Assembly (NCBI GenBank): GCA_903881545.1
Contig: CAIRTQ010000154.1
Span: 1-44,337, forward strand
Reading direction: 5' to 3'
DNA from: an uncultured Elusimicrobia bacterium
Lineage (GTDB): Bacteria > Elusimicrobiota > Elusimicrobia > UBA1565 > UBA9628
DNA length: 44,337 nt
Below, piece by piece: positions 16,885-25,651 of the stretch. A program made the position numbers and the translations under genes. Position 1 is the first letter of the stretch. Each line of letters begins with the position of its first letter. The notes beneath the pieces were generated by a model. The model worked only from the letters and a program-made list of their open reading frames with translations, had not been told where the DNA came from and ran no database searches.

Positions 16885-17610
16885 ATGGTAAAAACCGATG
16901 TCGTCACCTATCTGAGGGCCAACCTCAAGAAGCATCCGCTCCAAGCCTTGCGTGGGCAACTGGCGGAGGAAGGGGTCAGCGAAGAAGATTTCAACGATTC
17001 CCTAAAGGCCGCGCGCGCGGGGCCCAGCCGGGCCAGCCGGACCTTGCTAACAGTGGGAGTGGCGCTCGTAGCGGCGCTGGCGGTGCTTCTGCTTTCCCAC
17101 CGCGAACCCCCTCCGACGCCGGCCAAAGGCGCGGCGACCGCGGGCGAGTCCGCCTTCGTGGGGCACACCGGCTACATCATCCGCCTGCCCAAGGGCTACG
17201 AGGCCGTGGCTGGATTCAAAGATGAGGCCAAGACCATTGAGATCGTTCATTTTTGCAGGGCCGGAACCGACCCGACAAATTTCTTGAATGAAGCGCTTTT
17301 CGGCCAAATGGGCATCGTACGCCTGGAGGTGAGGACTAATCCTTTCGCCGGAAGCCTAACGGGGCTTGAGCACCTAGGCCGCGCCATCACACAGCAGTTG
17401 ACCGTGCACGGGGCGAAGTTCTCCCCCCTCAAAAGCATCCAAGTGGCCTCCTTGCGCGGCCTCCAAGTGGAAGTCCAGCTCCCAGATCCCAGCGTCAAAA
17501 CATATTGCCTGGGAGAAGATGTCATGTACGAGTTCGATGGCGGGCAAGATGATGACACTTATCGCGATATCATCAATAGCTTGCACGATCCGCATGCGGA
17601 AGCGCTGTGA
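16885..17610 (+). CDS. Membrane-anchored protein of unknown function
   Basis: 241 residues. The N-terminal ~35 residues (VVTYLRANLKKHPLQALRGQLAEEGVSEEDFNDSLKAA) form a small helical module. One transmembrane helix follows at about 53-71 (LLTVGVALVAALAVLLLS), then a Pro-rich linker, then a ~150-residue domain that would lie outside the cytoplasm (GYIIRLPKGYEAVAGF, IEIVHFCRAGTDPTNF, GRAITQQLTVHG). I do not recognise this domain. Two Cys residues in the outer part could pair. The stop overlaps the GTG start of tatD (GTGA), so the two are likely co-transcribed. Upstream lies an unusual cluster of inverted repeats. Confidence 0.75.
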   Translation: MVKTDVVTYLRANLKKHPLQALRGQLAEEGVSEEDFNDSLKAARAGPSRASRTLLTVGVALVAALAVLLLSHREPPPTPAKGAATAGESAFVGHTGYIIRLPKGYEAVAGFKDEAKTIEIVHFCRAGTDPTNFLNEALFGQMGIVRLEVRTNPFAGSLTGLEHLGRAITQQLTVHGAKFSPLKSIQVASLRGLQVEVQLPDPSVKTYCLGEDVMYEFDGGQDDDTYRDIINSLHDPHAEAL

Positions 17611-18455
17611 TCCGCGCCCAAGAAGATAGCCGCGAGGTGCCGGAAACGGAGCATCCCTCCGCAAAGTTCTTCGATACTCATACCCACCTGACTGATCCGC
17701 GGTTCGATGCGGACCGAGAAGCGGTTTTGGAGCGGGCCGCAGCCGCAGGTGTGAGCCGCTTAGTGGAGATTGCGGACGCGCCTGAGGACTGGCCCCGGGT
17801 CCTGGCCTTTGCCCGAGCGAGGCCGCAAGTAGCACGCTGCGCCCTGGGCCTGCATCCCTATTACGCCGATGCGTGCACGGACGGGTTGCTGGCTCTCCTA
17901 GAAAGGCAGGCGCGTCTGCCAGAGGTGGTCGCCGTGGGAGAGATCGGCCTGGATTATGCGCGCGGCCCCGTTGCCCCGCAGGTGCAGATAACGGCCCTAC
18001 AGCGACTCCTGGCCTCCTGCAGGGACTGGGGCAAGCCGGCGGTCATCCATTGCCGCGAAGCATACGCCGACCTGCGATCCGTGGTCCAGGAGGTATTCCC
18101 TTCCCCCCCCGAAGGACGACGATTCTGGGGCGTGGTGCATTGCTTCTCCGGGAGCCCGGATGACGCTGAATTTTTCACGCGGCGGGGATTTGCCTTAGGA
18201 GCGGACGGCCCGGTCACTTATCCGAAGAACGCGGATCTGCGCGAAGCCTTCCGCAGGGCTGGCCCAACGGCGACGGTTCTGGAGACGGACAGTCCTTATC
18301 TGCCGCCGCAGAGCCGGCGCGGCCAGAGGAACGATCCCTCGCTCATCCCGGAGATTGCGCAGGCCCTAGCTGGAGTCTGGGAGATTGGCCTGAAAGAAAC
18401 GGCTCGCGTCACTACCGCCAATGCCTTGGAGCTCTTCGAAACTCGTATCCCGTAA
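17607..18455 (+). CDS. tatD: TatD-family metal-dependent hydrolase / DNase
   Basis: 282 residues from a GTG overlapping the previous stop. The metal-binding motif FDTHTHLTDPRF is at about 22-33. CALGLHPYYA, VAVGEIGLDYA, KPAVIHCREAY, GVVHCFSGSPDDA and VLETDSPYLPPQ follow in the normal TatD order, with the carboxylate and His ligands in place. The N-terminal ~20 residues before the domain are extra. TatD proteins are 3'-5' exonucleases or related hydrolases with a role in DNA quality control. A separate -10-like element suggests that the next gene has its own promoter. Confidence 0.95.
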   Translation: MIRAQEDSREVPETEHPSAKFFDTHTHLTDPRFDADREAVLERAAAAGVSRLVEIADAPEDWPRVLAFARARPQVARCALGLHPYYADACTDGLLALLERQARLPEVVAVGEIGLDYARGPVAPQVQITALQRLLASCRDWGKPAVIHCREAYADLRSVVQEVFPSPPEGRRFWGVVHCFSGSPDDAEFFTRRGFALGADGPVTYPKNADLREAFRRAGPTATVLETDSPYLPPQSRRGQRNDPSLIPEIAQALAGVWEIGLKETARVTTANALELFETRIP

Positions 18456-18462
18456 TTTGTTG

Positions 18463-18468
18463 TAGAAT
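18463..18468 (+). promoter_or_regulatory. -10 element (TAGAAT) directly before the agmatinase-family start
   Basis: TAGAAT ends 6 nt before the ATG at 18475, so transcription would begin at or next to the start codon. There is no Shine-Dalgarno between them. This is the pattern of a leaderless mRNA. No clear -35 box is present. Confidence 0.45.
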
Positions 18469-18474
18469 ACGGCG

Positions 18475-19317
18475 ATGCAGTTCCTTGGCACCCAGACGCC
18501 CCTGAACCAGTCGCGGTTCTTGGTCCTGCCGCTTCCCTATGAGCGGACGACATCCTACAAACAGGGCACCATACGGGGTCCAGCCACGCTCCTGGAGGGG
18601 TCCCTAGGTCTCGAGCTCTACGACGAAGAGCTGGGACGGCTGACCTTTCGTGACGGCATCCACGTCTTGCCGCCGGTACGCTGCTCCGGTCCGACGGAGC
18701 GCGTCTTTGCGCGCATAGAGGCGACGGTGGCGCGTCTGGCGGCCATGCCGGACAAGACATTGTTCTGCGTGGGCGGGGAGCATTCCCTCTCGCACGCGAC
18801 CATCCCCCCCTTTATCAAGCGTTATCCGGACATGGGAGTTCTTCATTTTGACGCGCATGCGGATATGCGGCCGGCCTACCAAGGCTCTCCCCGCAGTCAT
18901 GCCTGCGCCATGTATCCGATCGCCCATCAGTGCCGCGTGGTGCAGGTGGGGATACGCTCCGTGGGCGCCGACGAAGCGCATCTGGTAGGCCGCGGCAATG
19001 TAAAGACATTCTTATGGCACGATCACCGCGACATGCGGGCCCTCTTGCCCAAAGTCCTGCGGCTTCTTCCCCCCTTCGTGTACCTCTCCATAGACCTCGA
19101 TGGCTTCGACCCATCAGTCATCCCGGGCGTAGGAACTCCTCAGCCCGGCGGCTACCTATGGCACGAAGCGCTGGAGCTGTTCCGCGCCGTGATAGCGCAT
19201 AAGACGGTGGTCGGCGTGGACATCATGGAGCTTTGCCCGCTCAAGGATACGGTCGCCTCCGAATTGGCGGCGGCCAAGCTTGTATATCGCCTGATGGGCT
19301 ATCTGTCGGCCCGTTAG
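18475..19317 (+). CDS. speB: Agmatinase / arginase-family ureohydrolase
   Basis: 280 residues. Mn-binding motifs are intact: GGEHS (H103), HFDAHADMR (D126, H128, D130) and SIDLDGFDPS with two more Asp ligands. A substrate loop region SHACAM sits where agmatinases have SHG/SHAC. The family hydrolyses agmatine to putrescine and urea, or related guanidino compounds; agmatinase is the most likely assignment, but formimidoylglutamase-like activity cannot be excluded. There is no upstream Shine-Dalgarno; see the -10 element at 18463. It ends 270 nt before parA, just before GC content falls sharply. Confidence 0.9.
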   Translation: MQFLGTQTPLNQSRFLVLPLPYERTTSYKQGTIRGPATLLEGSLGLELYDEELGRLTFRDGIHVLPPVRCSGPTERVFARIEATVARLAAMPDKTLFCVGGEHSLSHATIPPFIKRYPDMGVLHFDAHADMRPAYQGSPRSHACAMYPIAHQCRVVQVGIRSVGADEAHLVGRGNVKTFLWHDHRDMRALLPKVLRLLPPFVYLSIDLDGFDPSVIPGVGTPQPGGYLWHEALELFRAVIAHKTVVGVDIMELCPLKDTVASELAAAKLVYRLMGYLSAR

Positions 19318-19446
19318 TATCCCCCCCTCTCCCTCCCTAAGCGTCCAGATGCACGCCCCGTTACCGGATTATTAATACATAATACCAAATGACAATTAAA
19401 AGCATCAAAAGACACACAAAAATACATAATGATAGTGCATGGCAAT

Positions 19447-19474
19447 AAAACATAATTATGTTTTCACGTGAAAA
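19447..19474. promoter_or_regulatory. Overlapping palindromes including parS-like CACGTG site 1
   Basis: Two perfect palindromes share four bases: AAAACATAATTATGTTTT (19447-19464) and TTTTCACGTGAAAA (19461-19474). The second has the CACGTG core and the inner T/A flanks of the canonical chromosomal parS, although the outer bases differ. The location upstream of parA-parB supports a role as a ParB-binding centromere or autoregulatory operator. Confidence 0.6.
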
Positions 19475-19494
19475 TTATCAATATTTATTATTCA

Positions 19495-19514
19495 AAGTTT
19501 TCACGTGCAAACTT
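19495..19514. promoter_or_regulatory. parS-like site 2 (imperfect 20-bp palindrome)
   Basis: AAGTTTTCACGTGCAAACTT is palindromic except for the pair flanking the CACGTG core. It shares GTTTTCACGTG with site 1 and lies 20 nt downstream of it, about 10 nt before the predicted parA -35 box. ParB binding here would be placed to repress parA transcription. Confidence 0.55.
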
Positions 19515-19523
19515 TTAATCAAC

Positions 19524-19553
19524 TTGAAATCAGACGGAATGTAATGCTATAAA
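19524..19553 (+). promoter_or_regulatory. parA promoter
   Basis: TTGAAA at 19524-19529 and TATAAA at 19548-19553 are separated by 18 nt. TGC directly before the -10 box gives an extended -10. A GGAG Shine-Dalgarno lies shortly before the parA ATG. This is the best promoter match in the window. Confidence 0.65.
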
Positions 19554-19587
19554 TATTGCAAGGCAAAATTTACAACTGGAGAGATTA

Positions 19588-20418
19588 ATGTCAGAGGTCA
19601 TTGTCGTTGCTAATCAAAAAGGCGGAGTCGGCAAGACAACCACTGCAATTAATTTTTCAGCAGCACTTGCACTACTTGGACAACAAACTCTTTTGATTGA
19701 CTTAGACCCGCAAGGGAACGCGACATCTGGACTAGGATTTGATGCAAAGACATTCACTCCAAGCATCTACAATGTAATCGTAGAACTAATGCCTATCGAA
19801 AAAACCATCAAAGGAACAATCATACCGGCTTTGTATTTCTGTGGCGCCGGGACGGATTTGATAGGGGCAGAAGTCGAGCTTGTTCCTGCGATGGCAAGAG
19901 AAAGCCGCCTAAAGGGAGCGCTGTCCTCATTAAAAGATAGATTCAAATATGTAGTAATAGATTGCCCTCCTTCACTTGGATTGTTGACAATAAATGCCCT
20001 TAATGCGGCAGACAAGGTTATAATTCCAATTCAAGGGGAATACTATTCGATGGAGGGACTCGCTCATATCATAAGCACATTCAAGAGAGTCAGAGATGCC
20101 TTAAACAATAAATTAGAAATAGAAGGCGGGGTACTCACAATGTTCGATTCCAGGATGCTTCTTTCAAATAAAGTAAGGCAGGAAGTAGAAAAATACTTTG
20201 GTGAGTCATTGTTCAAAACTATAATACCTAGGAACATCCGCCTAGCTGAGGCTCCTGGATTCGGAAAATGCATATTCGAATATGACCCAGAATCGAGAGG
20301 GGCGCAGGCATATGCAGACCTAGCCAGAGAGTTTCTCGCGCGTCGCGGAATCAAGGATGATACGGCAGACCCAGCACAAGAGAAGTCCTCTTCGCAAGAA
20401 ACGGAGATTGCCTCATGA
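19588..20418 (+). CDS. parA: Chromosome-partitioning ATPase ParA (Soj)
   Basis: 276 residues. The deviant Walker A box KGGVGKTT is at 11-18, LLIDLDPQGNATSGLG is the A' region, and YVVIDCPPSLGLLTINAL is Walker B. PRNIRLAEAPGFGKCIFEYD and GAQAYADLAREFL are the usual chromosomal ParA/Soj C-terminal motifs. There is no N-terminal HTH extension, so it is a short Soj-like form. It drives ParB-parS segregation along the nucleoid. It overlaps parB by 4 nt (ATGA). Codon use is AT-rich, unlike genes on either side (23 of 60 G+C in row 19741-19800). Confidence 0.97.
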   Translation: MSEVIVVANQKGGVGKTTTAINFSAALALLGQQTLLIDLDPQGNATSGLGFDAKTFTPSIYNVIVELMPIEKTIKGTIIPALYFCGAGTDLIGAEVELVPAMARESRLKGALSSLKDRFKYVVIDCPPSLGLLTINALNAADKVIIPIQGEYYSMEGLAHIISTFKRVRDALNNKLEIEGGVLTMFDSRMLLSNKVRQEVEKYFGESLFKTIIPRNIRLAEAPGFGKCIFEYDPESRGAQAYADLAREFLARRGIKDDTADPAQEKSSSQETEIAS

Positions 20419-21302
20419 GAAATGCATTAGGGAAAGGTTTGTCAGCACTAATACCCGAGCAAGAGCCTCAGAAGCAATACCAAGAAGGAATCCCAGAGAC
20501 ATCAATCCATTTGACTGTTGCACTAGAAAAAATCAGGGCCAACAGGTTCCAACCAAGAAAGAATTTTGATAATGCGCGCCTGGCAGAACTAGCGGAATCA
20601 ATAAAAGAACACGGATTGGCACAACCAATAATAGTATCTAAAAATGATCATGACAGTGGATTTGAGTTGATCGCAGGAGAAAGACGCCTGCGCGCTTGCG
20701 AACTTGCAGGACTTAAGGAAGTCGAGGTAATAGTTAGGAAGGCGAATTCAGACAAACAGCGTTTAGCCATATCGTTGGTAGAAAATCTTCAGCGAGAGGA
20801 CCTTAATGCCATTGAAGAGGCACTAGGATATCTCCGTCTGATGAAAGAGTTCAATATCAATCAGACAGAACTTACAAAAGTTGTCGGAAAATCAAAATCT
20901 GCCATTTCAAATACACTTAGGTTGTTGGAATTGCCAGATAATATTCAGAATGCTATTAATGATGGATCTATCACAGAAGGACATGCCAGAGCACTGCTTA
21001 TGGTTGATTCAGATGATAGAAGGCAGTTATTGTTAAAGAATATCATTGAGCAAAAACTATCAGTACGAGATGCTGAGGATATGGCTCGTGGACTATCTAC
21101 TGAAGACCCTGACTCAGCAACCAGGAAGAAGCATATAACTGCCAAGTCTGCCGACATAAAGAATATTGAAACGTCACTACAACATGCCCTGGGAACAAAA
21201 GTTGATATTAGAACAAAAAAAGACTTAAACAAAGGCAGCATAACTATACATTTTTATTCAATAGATGATTTTGAAAAAATCGTAAATACTCTTAAAAAAT
21301 AA
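20415..21302 (+). CDS. parB: Chromosome-partitioning protein ParB (Spo0J)
   Basis: 295 residues. The N-terminal segment RNALGKGLSALIPE is the ParA-interaction motif. The CTP-binding core includes NRFQPRKNFD, AGERRLRA (88-94) and SLVENLQREDLN (121-131). An HTH follows (TELTKVVGKSKSAISNTLRLL at about 151-171), then GHARALL and a C-terminal dimerisation-like domain (TIHFYSIDDFEKIVNTL). This is the CTPase clamp that loads at parS. Same low-GC composition as parA. The stop overlaps the next ATG by 1 nt (TAATG). Confidence 0.97.
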   Translation: MRNALGKGLSALIPEQEPQKQYQEGIPETSIHLTVALEKIRANRFQPRKNFDNARLAELAESIKEHGLAQPIIVSKNDHDSGFELIAGERRLRACELAGLKEVEVIVRKANSDKQRLAISLVENLQREDLNAIEEALGYLRLMKEFNINQTELTKVVGKSKSAISNTLRLLELPDNIQNAINDGSITEGHARALLMVDSDDRRQLLLKNIIEQKLSVRDAEDMARGLSTEDPDSATRKKHITAKSADIKNIETSLQHALGTKVDIRTKKDLNKGSITIHFYSIDDFEKIVNTLKK

Positions 21303-22297
21303 TGATAATTTCAATACTGCTCGCTACAATATTCTGCAGTTATGGGAATACTTATGATAGGTCATCTACAGTATCTACAAGCACAATATTGCCTACCTAT
21401 GTAGCTCTTACACAGAATATAAATGATTTTATTCGTTTCTCTGATGGCGGAGATGATTCAAATTGGTATATAGGATATAACAATTCATGGATTGTCAGAT
21501 TACCCCAGGCTCCTGTCGGAAATTTTTCACATTCTTTCATAGGAGCCAAGATTGGGCGCGCCAAAACGAGACCAAATTCAAACAAGCCGTGGTTAAGGGA
21601 CATCATCCCTGGCAAAATTTATATGGCCATCTCCCAGAACCCTTCATTCACGACGCAACACAGCTTCTTCCTCGTCGAAACAAAAGACCTTCCACTGGAA
21701 TCCGACTCAGAGGCGCATTCTGATGGCGGCGGATCAGGAGAATGGTTTTGGGCTGAAGTTCCACTCTCCATGGTGAGCTTCACGAAGCCAAACTACTTAA
21801 TAATATGGTCCCCGACAGAGGCTTTCGTAAAAACTTCCAGCGCTCCCATCCTGGCCGCCGCAACCGATGATGAATCCGGTTCCCGCGAGGTAGCAGCCTG
21901 GAACAACCGCTCCATTTCCGGAGTGCCGCCCCGCAACCCAGAAGGCGCCTTGGAGACACCCATACCCACCATCTATCCGGCACTCGCCATCAAACTCACC
22001 CCTCCGAACACAAGCGAAATCAGCGTCTCCGAATTCCTCCTGGAGCGCGCAGGGAAGAGATGCGTAGCCCGGTTTTCAGTGTGGGGGGAGAACATCGCGC
22101 AAGCCTGGGTCGAGCGCTCCAAGGACAGTTTGGACTGGGAGCGCGTCACTCGTCTGCGGCGCAAGCAGCCATTCATCTTCACTTTCGCCGCGGACAAGTG
22201 CCCGCCTCCTGGAGAATTCCTGCGGGGCGCGGCCAGCGATGAGCTCGGAACCACCGCCATGAGTGATTCCTTCGAGGTACCCAATGCGGCTCAATAA
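21302..22297 (+). CDS. Exported protein of unknown function, co-transcribed with parAB
   Basis: 331 residues. The N-terminus MIISILLATIFCSYGN is a short hydrophobic signal-like segment. The body has beta-rich stretches (NWYIGYNNSWIVRLPQAPVG, TQHSFFLVETKDLP, FWAEVPLSMVSF, NYLIIWSPTEAFV) and a C-terminal part that reads like an Ig/fibronectin-type domain (ARFSVWGENIAQAWVERSKDSLDWERVTRL). I do not recognise a family. GC content rises strongly along the gene: hand counts of 60-base rows give 18 (21421), 31 (21541), 28 (21601) and 40 (21841). The ATG overlaps the parB stop, and the end overlaps asd by 14 nt. Confidence 0.75.
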   Translation: MIISILLATIFCSYGNTYDRSSTVSTSTILPTYVALTQNINDFIRFSDGGDDSNWYIGYNNSWIVRLPQAPVGNFSHSFIGAKIGRAKTRPNSNKPWLRDIIPGKIYMAISQNPSFTTQHSFFLVETKDLPLESDSEAHSDGGGSGEWFWAEVPLSMVSFTKPNYLIIWSPTEAFVKTSSAPILAAATDDESGSREVAAWNNRSISGVPPRNPEGALETPIPTIYPALAIKLTPPNTSEISVSEFLLERAGKRCVARFSVWGENIAQAWVERSKDSLDWERVTRLRRKQPFIFTFAADKCPPPGEFLRGAASDELGTTAMSDSFEVPNAAQ

Positions 22298-23351
22298 CAA
22301 AACCCTCATGCCGTGCATAGCCGTGGTGGGAGCCAGCGGCATGGTGGGGCGGGAACTCGTAGCCCTTCTGGAAAAGCGGCGATTTCCGGTTTCGCTCCTT
22401 CTGCCTTTCGCTTCGGGCCGCGCACGCCAAGCAATAAAATTCCGAGGCCGCAGCCTCGTGGTCCCGGCCGTTGATTTTCAGAGCTTGACCGATTGCGACC
22501 TGGTTTTCCTGGTGTCCTCCGATGCGGTCGCGCGCCGCCTGGCCCCGGGACTCGCACGCCGGGGCGTCTGGGTCATCGACGATAGTTCCGAGTTCCGGCT
22601 CGATCCCGGAGTGCCCTTGATCATCCCGGAGGTCAACGCCGAAGCCTTGTCGCCGACAAAACGGCTTATTGCTGGACCGAACTGCACAATGACCGGCCTG
22701 GCTGTCGCGGGCTGGCCCCTGCATCGGGAAGCTACTGTCCGCGAGGCGCGCATCGCTTCTTATCAGGCGGTCTCGGGAGCGGGCAGGGCCGCGTTGGCGG
22801 AGTTTTTCGCGCAAACCCGACGCCAGGCAGCGAACCTAGGATTCGGCACAGACGGACGCGCCCCAGTGGGTCGCGTACCCAGGGCCATCGCCCTGCCCAA
22901 GGCCATCGCAGGCAACGTCTTCCCGCAAGTCGGCCGGTTCGATGCGGACGGCCACAGCGAAGAGGAGCTTAAGGTCGCGGCCGAACTGCGCAAGGTCTGG
23001 GGCACCCCGAACCTGCGCGTGAGCGTGACTGCGGTGCGCGTGCCCGTGGTGCGAGGGCACGCCTTGTCCGCATGGCTGAACTTGACGCGGCCACTGCCCG
23101 TGTCCCGGGCGCGCAGACTCCTGGCCCGTGCGCCTGGGGTGGAACTGCACGCGGGCCAAGATTATCCGACCCCGCTCGACACCGCCGGCTGCTGGCCGGT
23201 CCACGTCGGCCGGGTGCGCACGGGCGTCGACACCCGTGAACTTGCCCTTTGGGTCGTATCCGACAATCTGCTCAAGGGCGCGGCTTTGAATTCCGTGCAA
23301 ATTGCCGAACACCTACTGCGTCGCGGCTGGCTTAAACGGCGCAGCAGATAA
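22284..23351 (+). CDS. asd: Aspartate-semialdehyde dehydrogenase
   Basis: 355 residues from the ATG at 22284, chosen because GAGG lies 6 nt upstream; a GTG at 22263 would add seven residues. The NADP-binding motif VVGASGMVG is at 14-22, WVIDDSSEFRLDPGVPLIIPEVN follows, and the catalytic Cys is C134 in GPNCTMTG. SYQAVSGAG, the GNVFPQVG region and RVPVVRGHA (substrate-binding side) are present. It makes aspartate semialdehyde for lysine/diaminopimelate, methionine and threonine. N-acetyl-glutamyl-phosphate reductase is less likely because the IPEVN and GPNCTM motifs are those of Asd. Back to high GC (40 of 60 in row 22921-22980). Confidence 0.94.
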   Translation: MRLNNKTLMPCIAVVGASGMVGRELVALLEKRRFPVSLLLPFASGRARQAIKFRGRSLVVPAVDFQSLTDCDLVFLVSSDAVARRLAPGLARRGVWVIDDSSEFRLDPGVPLIIPEVNAEALSPTKRLIAGPNCTMTGLAVAGWPLHREATVREARIASYQAVSGAGRAALAEFFAQTRRQAANLGFGTDGRAPVGRVPRAIALPKAIAGNVFPQVGRFDADGHSEEELKVAAELRKVWGTPNLRVSVTAVRVPVVRGHALSAWLNLTRPLPVSRARRLLARAPGVELHAGQDYPTPLDTAGCWPVHVGRVRTGVDTRELALWVVSDNLLKGAALNSVQIAEHLLRRGWLKRRSR

Positions 23352-23399
23352 GGCCGGCTAGAAACTGAACCTTAACTCGGCCAAATCCATGAGGAGACC

Positions 23400-24887
23400 A
23401 TGAGCGCGACCAAGGATGTAGCCGTTCCGATTTTGACGCAGGTGCGGCGAATGCGCCGCAACTTCTGGGCCGCAAACATCATAGAGGCCGGGGAAAGGCT
23501 AGCCTTCTTCGGCGTACGCGCCGTCCTGCCGCTCTACATGGTAGGCACCGCGAGCTCGTCCCTGGGGCTCTCTTATAAAGAGAAGGGAGTCATCTTCATG
23601 GTTTGGGCCCTGTTACAGTGTCTCATCCCCATGGCCTCCGGGGGATTCGCTGAGACCTACGGCTACAAGAAGAGCATGTATGCCGCTTTCACCATCAACA
23701 TCTCAGGCTACCTGCTCATGGCCAATGCCAGCGGGTTCTGGAGCATGATGGCCGCAGGCGCCTGCGTAGGGGTGGGCACCGGGATCTTCAAGCCGCCCGT
23801 GCAGGGCATCGTCGCCAAATCGCTCGATGAGGGCAACTCCGGGCTGGGTTTCGGAATATTCTATTGGGTCGTGAACGTGGGCGGCTTCCTCGCGCCCATG
23901 GCCGCAGCCTGGGCCAGAGGCAACGAACTCCATCCGACTTGGTCGACGGTCTTCAACGGAGCAGCGCTGGTAACCGCTTGGAACTTCATCCCGACGCTTT
24001 TGCTCTTTCAGGAACCGAAGCGCGCTCCAGCCGCCGCGCGCAAGCGCCCGCTCCAAGTCTTCGCGGAAACGATGAAGACTCTCTGGAACGACGCGCCCAT
24101 GCTGCGCTTCCTCCTCGTTGTGTCCGGATTCTGGTTCATGTTCATGCAGCTATGGGATCTGCTTCCGAACTTCATAGACGAGTGGGTCAACTGCATGGAT
24201 GTGGGGCGTCTCTTGACCGCGGCGTTAGGCCGCCATGCCCACATCTTCCTCACCGCGGCGGGGGCGGCCAAACCCGAGATGCTCATCAACATCGACTCCT
24301 TCGCCATCATCCTGTTAGTCCTGCCGCTGTCCTGGTTCTTGGGCCGATTCGCCATGATAACCTCGCTGGTGCTGGGCATGGCCATCGCCTTAATCGGGTT
24401 CGTGGGATCGGGAGTCACTATGTCGGGACTGCTGTGCGCCTTCATGATCTTCGTCTTCGCCATCGGTGAGATCATCTGCAGCCCAAAGTTCAGCGAGTTC
24501 GTAGGCATGTCGGCCCCACCTGACAAAAAAGCAGTCTACATGGGATTCGCCAATATCCCGTTCGCCGTGGGTTGGGCCGCGGGCAATGGGCTTTCCGGCG
24601 TTTTGTACGACCATTTCTCATCGCGCGTGGTCTTTGCCCGGAGGATTCTGGAGGCGCGGTTCGGATTGCCCGCCGATGCCGTGGCGAAGATCGCCCCGGA
24701 GCGCCTGCTCGCCGCAGTGGCCGAGAAAATGGGCGGCGGCGCCACGCAACAGGATGCGATCACTTTGCTATGGCGCGTCTATCACCCTTGGATTGTATGG
24801 GTCCTGCTCGGTGCCGTCGGCCTAGCGTCGGTCGTCGGCATGATCGTCAACTACCGCCGCTCAAGCGCTGTTCAAATAGCAAAATAG
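23400..24887 (+). CDS. POT/PTR2-family proton-coupled peptide transporter
   Basis: 495 residues with about 12 or more hydrophobic helices. The family signature ExxERxxFFG is at E29-G38 ([10 protein letters not shown]), followed by AVLPLYM. The second POT signature region reads [19 protein letters not shown]. The domain order is that of the MFS fold, with an extended cytoplasmic loop near 205-225. The transporter imports di- and tripeptides with protons. A good Shine-Dalgarno (GAGGAG) precedes the ATG. The loop between two later helices contains a long, partly polar insertion ([21 protein letters not shown]). Likely the first gene of its own unit, 48 nt after asd. Confidence 0.88.
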   Translation: MSATKDVAVPILTQVRRMRRNFWAANIIEAGERLAFFGVRAVLPLYMVGTASSSLGLSYKEKGVIFMVWALLQCLIPMASGGFAETYGYKKSMYAAFTINISGYLLMANASGFWSMMAAGACVGVGTGIFKPPVQGIVAKSLDEGNSGLGFGIFYWVVNVGGFLAPMAAAWARGNELHPTWSTVFNGAALVTAWNFIPTLLLFQEPKRAPAAARKRPLQVFAETMKTLWNDAPMLRFLLVVSGFWFMFMQLWDLLPNFIDEWVNCMDVGRLLTAALGRHAHIFLTAAGAAKPEMLINIDSFAIILLVLPLSWFLGRFAMITSLVLGMAIALIGFVGSGVTMSGLLCAFMIFVFAIGEIICSPKFSEFVGMSAPPDKKAVYMGFANIPFAVGWAAGNGLSGVLYDHFSSRVVFARRILEARFGLPADAVAKIAPERLLAAVAEKMGGGATQQDAITLLWRVYHPWIVWVLLGAVGLASVVGMIVNYRRSSAVQIAK

Positions 24888-24894
24888 GTCCTTC

Positions 24895-25641
24895 ATGAAA
24901 GCAAAAATAATCGCCGTCATGCCGGCATATAACGCCGAAAAAACCCTGGAGAAGACCGTCCGGGACATCCCGCCGGGCTCGGTGGACGAGATCATCCTGG
25001 TTGACGATGCCTCCCGGGACGGCACGGTCGCCCTTGCCCGCAGGTTGGGACTAACCACGCTCACGCACGAAAAGAACACAGGTTACGGCGGCAACCAAAA
25101 GACCTGCTACCGCGAAGCCTTGAAGCGCGGCGCCGACATCGTGGTCATGATCCATCCCGATTATCAGTATGACGCGCGCCTGACCCCCTACCTGACAGGA
25201 CTCATTGCGTCTGGAGTCTGCGATGTGGTCTGCGGAAACCGCATCCGCACCCGGGTCGAGGCCCTGCAAGGGGGCATGCCGCTGTATAAGTACTTCTGCA
25301 ACCGCGGTCTGACCTTACTGGAGAACCTCATCACGGGCCAGAATCTCGGGGAGTGGCATTCGGGCCTGCGCGCTTATTCCCGCCGCGTCCTGGAGACCAT
25401 CCCCTGGGAACGGAATTCCGACGACTTCGTCTTCGACCAGCAGTTCCTCATCCAGGCGGCCAGTTGCGGCATGCGGCTGGGCGATATCCCCGTTGCTGCC
25501 CGCTACTTCAGCGAAGCCTCTTCCATCAACTTCAGGCGCAGCGTGGTCTACGGACTCTCCACCTTGGCACTGCTGGCCCAGTTCCTCCTGCAGCGCCTGG
25601 GCCTGGCGCGTTTCGCCCTGCTGACCGCCAAGCGGAACTAA
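24895..25641 (+). CDS. GT2 family glycosyltransferase
   Basis: 248 residues. [26 protein letters not shown] and the donor/metal motif [11 protein letters not shown] define a GT-A, DPM1-like GT2. [16 protein letters not shown] and [15 protein letters not shown] are motifs of the polyprenyl-phosphate glycosyltransferase branch that often acts in cell-surface glycan synthesis. A short hydrophobic region near the end ([18 protein letters not shown]) could associate with the membrane. It lies just before the WecA-like gene, which fits a lipid-linked glycan role. The Shine-Dalgarno is weak. Confidence 0.9.
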   Translation: MKAKIIAVMPAYNAEKTLEKTVRDIPPGSVDEIILVDDASRDGTVALARRLGLTTLTHEKNTGYGGNQKTCYREALKRGADIVVMIHPDYQYDARLTPYLTGLIASGVCDVVCGNRIRTRVEALQGGMPLYKYFCNRGLTLLENLITGQNLGEWHSGLRAYSRRVLETIPWERNSDDFVFDQQFLIQAASCGMRLGDIPVAARYFSEASSINFRRSVVYGLSTLALLAQFLLQRLGLARFALLTAKRN

Positions 25642-25651
25642 GAGGAAATGG

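Noticed and set aside
19318-19587. Chromosomal replication origin next to parAB
   Set aside because: The region is AT-rich, but no DnaA-box repeats (TTATNCACA type) were seen, and dnaA, rsmG and mnmG are absent.
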